NCBI GenBank assembly: GCA_949987705.1
Contig: OX465281.1
Coordinates: 32,596,942 to 32,660,941 of the forward strand
From: Thereva unica
Taxonomy: Eukaryota; Arthropoda; Insecta; Diptera; Therevidae
Direction: 5' to 3'
DNA: 64,000 nucleotides
This document shows, in pieces, positions 58,033 to 64,000 of the stretch. The notes beneath the pieces were generated by a model. It did no database searches and was not told where the DNA came from. It worked only from the letters and a program-made list of their open reading frames with translations. The stretch's first letter is position 1. Each line of letters begins with the position of its first letter. Position numbers and translations under genes: made by a program.

Positions 58033-58719
58033 TACGGAGCTTGATTGTCAGAAATTAGCATGTAAGAAACCGTGCAATAAAGATGCAATGAGATTTGGAA
58101 AGGATGAAGAGTTTGCATAATGACACGAGCCAAAGACCAACATAAAACTAGAAAAAAAAATTGGTAAGACAACTTTTAAGTTATGGTTTTATTTGAAGAG
58201 CACAAACAAGGACCTTCTTGAGATTTTAACGTCTGGTAAGAAATCATGCAATAGTAGCCGTGCTGTTTTCTCATGTCGTATGCCAAGGGGCACTTTTTGT
58301 CGCTGCGTCAACGGATTAAGTAATATTCTGGGACTTTTAACAGACTACAATAAAAACAGGGGGGCGCATGAAAGCTTGTATAACCACTGTATAATTAAAT
58401 AAGAACGACTTGTCTAGAAAAATGTGTTTCCAAGCCAACCAAAAATATATAATATCTAAGGTTTACTTGACGCACCCGAATAAACTCAAACATTGTTTGC
58501 AAGTAGGGCGGCAGAGGGATGGCGGCCGGGTGGTATCGAAGTGGAGTAAGGCGCACCACTTCGCAGAATCCATTTACCACATGCTTTTTTCAATTAAAAT
58601 GGCGATGAGGATGCTCTTGCAGATGTGCAAATCATTAACCTAAAATAAAAATTTGTTGGATGCTCTGTTGCTGAATCGTCAAGCTAGTTCCGTGGCTGCC
58701 AAATGAACTGTACTAGCCC

Positions 58720-58880
58720 TGGACATTTTCACACCAAGTATAAAACAGTTTCTTTTTTATTTGGATCCTTACAGTTACGGCATGTGTGAAATGTGAAGCC
58801 AGTTCTTGATGCATGGTCCCTTATTAGCCAGTGTCTTGCGTACACAGCTATAGCTTGCGTGGATAGCTTTAGGAGGTTTT
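58720..58880 (-). pseudogene. Possible LINE RNase H C-terminus remnant
   Basis: The minus strand reads RHWLIRDHASRTGFTFHTCR then NCK. This is reminiscent of the LINE tail GHxxLRxHxxRxGL...CRxC. Single weak motif. Confidence 0.3.
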
Positions 58881-59596
58881 AGAATTGTTTTTTTTTTTTG
58901 TTAACCGCCCATGTTCTCTTTGCTGTACTGTAGCCAGATGAGGTAAATATGCCTGTGTATAACTAAATATGCCTTTTAATCGTATTGATAAGACGGTCTA
59001 CGTCTTCCGCTGAATAGGCATCCATATTGTAGGGTGATGTTTACATTTCTGCTTATGCATTCGAGCTTATCTGAGTATTCCTTGACTAGTGTTGAAGATA
59101 TAAAAGTGGAGTTGAGAGCCAAGATGGCAGCTTGGCTGTTAGTTACATACCACCCAATATTCTCTTTTGAAGAATTTTTTCTCGCTAGTTGTCACTCCCT
59201 CCAAATTTTTCCTTGAAAGATACTGCATCCGCTCCGGAGCTGAAATTTTTTTGGCTATATTTCAACTACTCGGCAGTTCATCTTAGAGTCTTCTGTGTAG
59301 ATTACCTTGTACCAATTTTCCTTCAGAACACTGCCAGGTACTGTGAAATAATGTATTTTATAAGGAAATGATACTCAAAGACATATAGGGAGGGCCTAGT
59401 CCTTCAGAGATGACAGATCCCTCTATATGCCTTGGCGATATTTTACCTTCTAACCAACAATTTTTAAAAAATGCACAATGCACGAGTAATGCATATCGTC
59501 GATCTCCAGAATAACATGTAACATCAGAATAGAATTCTACCAAAATGGAAAAATTAAAATAAATGAAAAGAGAAAAATAATTTTTACAATCTTTAA

Positions 59597-59627
59597 TCAA
59601 CAAATTTTTACAATATTTAATCATTTT
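59597..59627 (-). terminator. Possible poly-A signals of the same gene
   Basis: On the minus strand ATTAAA occurs twice, at about 59627-59622 and 59602-59597, some 80-110 nt after the stop codon at 59705. The variant hexamer is common. No canonical AATAAA is seen nearer. Confidence 0.4.
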
Positions 59628-59704
59628 ATATACATTTTCACAATTGAAGAGAATTGCCGCTTGACACTGCGATACATTCTTCATTATCTCCGGTCCTTTC
59701 CGGG

Positions 59705-60855
59705 TTAATATTTCATCTTCAACTCTTCGCCGAATTTCATTGGCTGGCCAGAACTTGTACTTGCATCATTGAGGTCCGTCGACATCGCTGGCAATGGAGT
59801 ATTGAATTTCCTCTGTTTAGCCGGTTGTTCATCATAGATTCCCGTCGATGCTGATCTTTTTCGCTTTTGCTTGATCACTCTAGTTTCTAATTCTATTGAA
59901 ACTTTCTCGCTAAACTCTGCCGATCGATGTTGGTTCGAAGTTGATGCTCCTTCGTTGAACTCAAGCTCATACAACTGCGTCGTTATCATATGGCTTGCCA
60001 GTCCATGTAATAACTCCTCGAGCTTGATCAACGAATACTCCTGCAAGGCTACCTCACTTTCTTTACAGACGATTTCCATTCCTCGATTATTCTGTTCCTC
60101 GTCTCTCCTATTAAACTTCTGGTCTCGCTGGTTTAAGGTAGTTTCCCTTTTCTTCAATCTACTTTGAAATTCGTGCCCTAGGAGTAGCGCCCTTGCAAAA
60201 AAGTCGAGTTTTTCCTTTTCCCGTAGCAGAACTTCTGTATCAACTTCAGGATCATTTGAGTAATGAATTGGCTCAGCTGGTTGCGGTTCACCTTGGTTGT
60301 TTGACTCAACTTCTATTTCATGCTGCCTCAAATTATTATCAGCCTTGTTGAAATTTTCTTCAATTCCGCTCAAGTTTGAGAGTTGGCTGCTGACTCCACT
60401 TCTTAAATCTGTCTCTTCTGCTTCTTGTTGCTTAAGGTCTTCTATACTTTCTGATTTATTTATAGTTGAGGTTACGGTACTATCGGAGATTGTATGGACT
60501 CTAAACTGTGGAACTCTACCTTCCCTGACAGATCGGCGCACTTCCTCCTTGAAGGAATCCCTGGTGTGTGGAGTGCCGTCCATGTAACACAATATTTTCT
60601 CAAAGGCTTCATTGGATGGAATTTGAAATTCTTGTACAACTAGAAAATAAAAATGATAAAGAAATTGTAGAAATATATAATTGTAAATATTATATATAAA
60701 ATGAAAATAATAGATAAAAAATAAAAAAAATTATGTAACTCATTAACTCAGAACTTACCATCATTTAACAGACGATCGTAGGCAGTTTGATCCCAGAGAA
60801 AAGTGAACAGTTTACAAATATCGTTGTACGAAATATAAGCAACAAATTGAAGCAT
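59705..60855 (-). CDS. Two-exon candidate host gene, 343 codons, unknown function
   Basis: Exon 1 is 60855-60759 (ATG at 60855; MLQFVAYISYNDICKLFTFL). The donor G|GTAAGT follows at 60758. The intron is 119 bp with a TTTTCTAG acceptor. Exon 2 is 60639-59705 with stop TAA. The junction is in phase (GAT G|TT GTA). The protein: short hydrophobic N-terminal segment, conserved-looking IPSNEAFEKILCYMDGTPHT, RSVREGRVPQFRV, a Glu/Ser-rich region, a likely coiled coil (about residues 165-225, REKEKLDFFARALLLGHEFQ; ETTLNQRDQKFNRRDEE) and a basic patch VIKQKRKRSAS near the C-terminus that could be a nuclear signal. I recognise no family. No lesion in 1032 nt. It could still be a transposon accessory gene. 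Confidence 0.75.
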
Positions 60856-60935
60856 TTTTGTTTATTTTTTTATTTATAATTTCTCACTTAAAATTCACCA
60901 AAAGTATGTAATACACCAAAGGAAAGTACTTGACT

Positions 60936-60969
60936 AACTGCAAGATCAGTGATCTTCCCTCATTATATA
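60936..60969 (-). promoter_or_regulatory. TATA box and initiator of the 59705-60855 gene
   Basis: On the minus strand TATATAA (60969-60963) lies 30 nt upstream of the A in GCAGTT (60939), an arthropod initiator-like site. The 5' leader would be 84 nt to the ATG at 60855. Position and spacing are canonical; use is inferred. Confidence 0.6.
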
Positions 60970-61299
60970 CCTAATCTCAAAAGTCAAGTCCCCGAGTCTG
61001 ATTCGCCTTAGTTTAGGGATGCTGTCATAAACCAGAAGTGAAATCAACAAAAGGTGACTGATCCACCCTTAACAAGGTAGAAATTGAAAATATAATTTTT
61101 ATGGGGCGGTACCTGGAAAAATGTCTCTCTGGCAAAGGTAAAATGTAATTAGTGAAATTGAAGTTGACCAACCGGAATTTCTTTGGAATTTTGTTTTATT
61201 GTGCTTACTTGATAATTTTTGCAGTCCGCCCCTTTCTTTGTTCCTGCAGTGTATTTTGATCATATTTTTTGCATTTTAGTTTTATCACACATTTCGGAA

Positions 61300-61600
61300 T
61301 TTTTATGATATGCAATGACTTTCCAAGGATTGCTTAATGAATTTTGGTCTTATACACCCTGAGAATTGTTCTTTGCCAGAAGTGTCAATTATGCCATCAG
61401 CAATTGTAGAAAAATGAGGAGATGATTTTATTTTGTTTTCAACAGTTCTCAAAACTCTGTCTGCCATAATCGGCTTTTTTTCTTTTGAATACCACCGCTT
61501 AAATAATTGTCACGTTTTTCGAGTATTGTGACAGTTGAATCTGGAATATCCAAAGATCTTTCTCCCAACAATATCCTAAATAGCGAATAGATGTGATTAT
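61300..61600 (-). pseudogene. Possible DUF4371/ZMYM1-like hAT transposase remnant
   Basis: The minus strand, after frameshifts, reads ENKIKSSPHFSTIADGIIDT followed by SGKEQFSGCIR. This looks like the hAT core segment usually seen as FSIIADETTDISxxEQLS. A preceding piece reads DSTVTILEKRDNYLSGGIQK. Stops are frequent. Confidence 0.4.
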
Positions 61601-61738
61601 AAACAAGCGCGTGCGGTTTTCTGTTGTTAAAAAAATTGAGCTTGAGGTTGAACTTCCACAGTATTGACAGTTCCCATATTAGATCCTTAAATTTCCGATG
61701 AAAAAAACATTTCTGATGAGTTGCAAATCTTGTATGTA

Positions 61739-62682
61739 TAGCCCAGTCACTTTATACATGAACCTCTGAAAAAATGCAACTGGAGATTTATCAGCGGGAT
61801 TCTCTTTATTTTGGGGTCACAAATAATTTCCCAAAAGTCCATAAAGCCAACTGACCGGCTACTCGAGTTATGGGGGGTCAAAGGTCCCCAAAATCTCGTT
61901 TTCTCCAATATCTCGTAAATTATCGGTTTTACGCAATTTTTGGCTAAGTAAAGATTGTTCGTGAGATGAATCTGCATAAAAAAGTCCTGTACAAAATTTA
62001 CGTAGAACCAATAGTTTTTGAGATATGGGGCTGAGAAAACTCGGCCATCGCGCTGCATTCGTTTCCGCACCACCTTTGAAGTAGAATGCAAGCAGCGTTT
62101 TTATATAGTATCCGCAGTAGGCCTAGTCCATAGGTTACAAGGTATGAAATAATTTTGTTGGTTATCTCTCTATCTCTTCTATCTCCATTTCTTTCATGTG
62201 GTCATCTTCATCAACACTCATCTCAGAGCAAAATAACGAAATGTGGTCGGCGCTACCATCGTTCAACTCAGGGGCAATGGTTGAATCCCCGGACATCGAA
62301 TTGAGACACGACGGCTCCCGATAAGAGCCATAAGCTACAGAACTTGGCAACCCTACTTTTCTGCATTCTGCATTTTATATGTACATAAACCTTTGGAAAA
62401 AATGCAACTGGAGATTTTCCACCGGGATTCTCTTTGTTTTGGAATCACTAATAATTTCCCAAAAGTCCATAAATTGCGTAAAACCGATAATTTACGAGAT
62501 ATTGGAGAAAAAGAGATTTTGGGGACCTTTGACCCCCCATAACTCGAGTAGCCGGTCAGTTGGCTTTATGGACTTTTGGGAAATTATTTGTGACCCCAAA
62601 ATAAAGAGAATCCCGCTTATAAATCTCCAGTTGCATTTTTTCAGAGGTTTTGCCTTTTTTTTTGTATAAAGTGACTGGGCTA
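61739..62682. mobile_element. 944-bp MITE with rearranged arms
   Basis: The inverted termini are TAGCCCAGTCACTTTATAC at both ends; a 7-bp repeat GTATGTA flanks it (61732-61738, 62683-62689). The left arm (61739-61940) is inverted at 62478-62682. A third copy of part of the arm (62371-62470) lies in the same orientation as the left arm, forming a second hairpin with 62562-62650. No coding. Confidence 0.8.
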
Positions 62683-62884
62683 GTATGTACATCTTTCCAA
62701 TTCCAAAAACAAGCTTCAGGAATGCTTCGTTTTGATGGCAATATTTGATCGTTTGAATATGCACCACTGGAGCGAGGCGAATGTTGCTGTTGCCTGGTCG
62801 ATGCGATCGATTGTCGGCGAACATTAAGTCGGCCACGAAGTTATTGTCGTCGTATCGAACACCATTGCTACGAATCGGCAAACA

Positions 62885-64000
62885 ATGCCTCGGAACCGGA
62901 TGGACAACACGACGACGACCTTTGCTTTTCGAACAAGGACACGAATAGGATCATGGAATGTGAGAACACTGCTCGCTGAGGGACGGCTGGATGAAGTCTT
63001 CAACGAGATGAATTGATATAAAATCAAGATCATGGGACTTAGCGAAACCAGATGGCCCGATGCGGGGGAACATATCTGCCCAAACGGCGAGTCCTTCTTA
63101 TATTCTGGTAGAAACGAAACTGAAAGCCGTAGGATTGGCGTTGGCGTAATACTCACCAAAGAAGCCAGGTCCAGCCTCATTAGCTGGTCACCAGTTTCTG
63201 AGAGGATTATTACCGTGCGCCTGCGTACCAGACTAAGAAGTACTACGGTAGTCCAATGCTATGCTCCAACTGAAGACGCAGAAGATGACATCAAGGACGA
63301 GTTCTATATGCGACTGAATGAGGTTTTTCGCTCTATTCCAAGGGGAGACATCATTGTTTTAATGGGTGACTTAAACGCACAGATCGGCCATGACAACACC
63401 GGCCTTGAACACACAATTGGAAACCAAGGCCTAAGCCAAGTTACCAATAACAATGGTGAGCCTTTCGTTGACTTTTGTAGTTCAACTCATGGTAGGTGGA
63501 ACTTACTTTTGTCACAAGAAGATACACAAAGAGACCTGGGTATCGCCCGATGGTAGAACGAGAAATCAGATAGATCACGTGGCCGTCAGCCGCAGATGGA
63601 GAACTATTCTTGAGGATGTCAGGAGTTTCAGGGGAGCGGATACTGGAAGCGACCACCATTTCGTTGTAGCAACTATTCGCCTTAAAATCGCCGCAATCAG
63701 AAACGTCCAACATGATGATAGAACCCGTAGACGGTTTACCTTAAACCTTCTGCGGGAGAGCGTTAAAAAGCGGGAATTTGCTGGAAACCTACAAGAATTA
63801 TTAAACCAGCAAACTGTTTCTGACGACACAAATATTGAAGAATTGTGGAGTACGACAAAGGGCGCGATATTGACGGCTGCGGAAACGAGCATCGGTTATG
63901 TCCAAAGAAACCAGCAACACTGGATTTCGGACACAACCTGGCAAAAAATAGAACGCAGAAGGGCCCTCAAAAATAATGTAAACTCTACAAACGACCCGGA
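62885..64000 (+). pseudogene. RTE-like LINE, endonuclease and linker (runs off the window)
   Basis: ATG 62885 opens MPRNRMDNTTTT, then the AP endonuclease: RIGSWNVRTLLAEGRLDEVF, LSETRWPDAGEH, VVQCYAPTEDAED, IIVLMGDLNAQIG. A TGA at 63014-63016 lies in frame and a shift occurs near 63490; coding continues as TWVSPDGRTRNQIDHVAVSR and a SDHHFVVATIRLK segment, then a linker past the window end. It is preceded directly by the 944-bp MITE. The family resembles the deleted copy at 10037-11156. No ORF1 is seen upstream, as is usual for RTE. Confidence 0.85.

Noticed and set aside
59871..60587. Plus-strand frames of 98 and 96 codons
   Set aside because: Antisense shadows of exon 2 of the two-exon gene.

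Overview
This is a gene-poor, AT-rich (by eye) stretch of animal nuclear DNA, almost certainly arthropod and most likely insect. It has no bacterial organisation: no operons, and reading frames are short except inside transposons. The transposon mix points to an arthropod: a CsRn1-type Ty3/gypsy element, several LINE families, piggyBac, hAT, a Transib-like transposase, many MITEs and a Lepidoptera-type (Lep1-like) Helitron. I cannot name the species.

Layout. 1-1655: decayed LINE-A (minus). 2374-8440: nearly complete gypsy element (minus) with 354-bp LTRs that look identical, its left LTR split by a Helitron and its gag split by a MITE. 8500-11156: a decayed Tc1-like remnant and an internally deleted RTE-like LINE. 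11272-12862: tRNA-derived SINE heads and a LINE-A 3' end. 13159-17569: a small TA-flanked MITE containing a 4.2-kb hAT-type element, which itself holds fold-backs, a 269-bp tandem repeat and a MITE. 19400-22820: decayed LINE, a second tandem array, MITEs. 23684-26099: hAT element with a broken BED-finger transposase. 26126-26549: 424-bp MITE. 27056-29704: ACAGTCCCC repeats followed by a Transib/RAG1-like transposase remnant. 31643-39099: full-length LINE-B (EN-RT-RNase H) inserted into an older LINE and itself interrupted by a 1979-bp fold-back element. 41740-43150: decayed LINE with a tRNA-Lys-like sequence between its parts.

44505-55840 is one deep nest: a decayed LINE-B copy contains a LINE-A copy, which contains a 3.1-kb fold-back composite (with three small MITEs in it), an apparently intact piggyBac, and a 5'-truncated LINE-C. 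The order of events can be read from target-site duplications and from reading frames that resume across each insertion.

59705-60855 (minus) is the only convincing non-transposon gene: two exons with canonical splice sites, a TATA box 30 bp upstream of an initiator, and 343 codons. I do not recognise its product. The window ends in the start of an RTE-like LINE (plus), preceded by a 944-bp MITE.

The genes do not form a pathway. What the window shows is layered transposition, with one candidate host gene and one element (piggyBac) that looks capable of moving.
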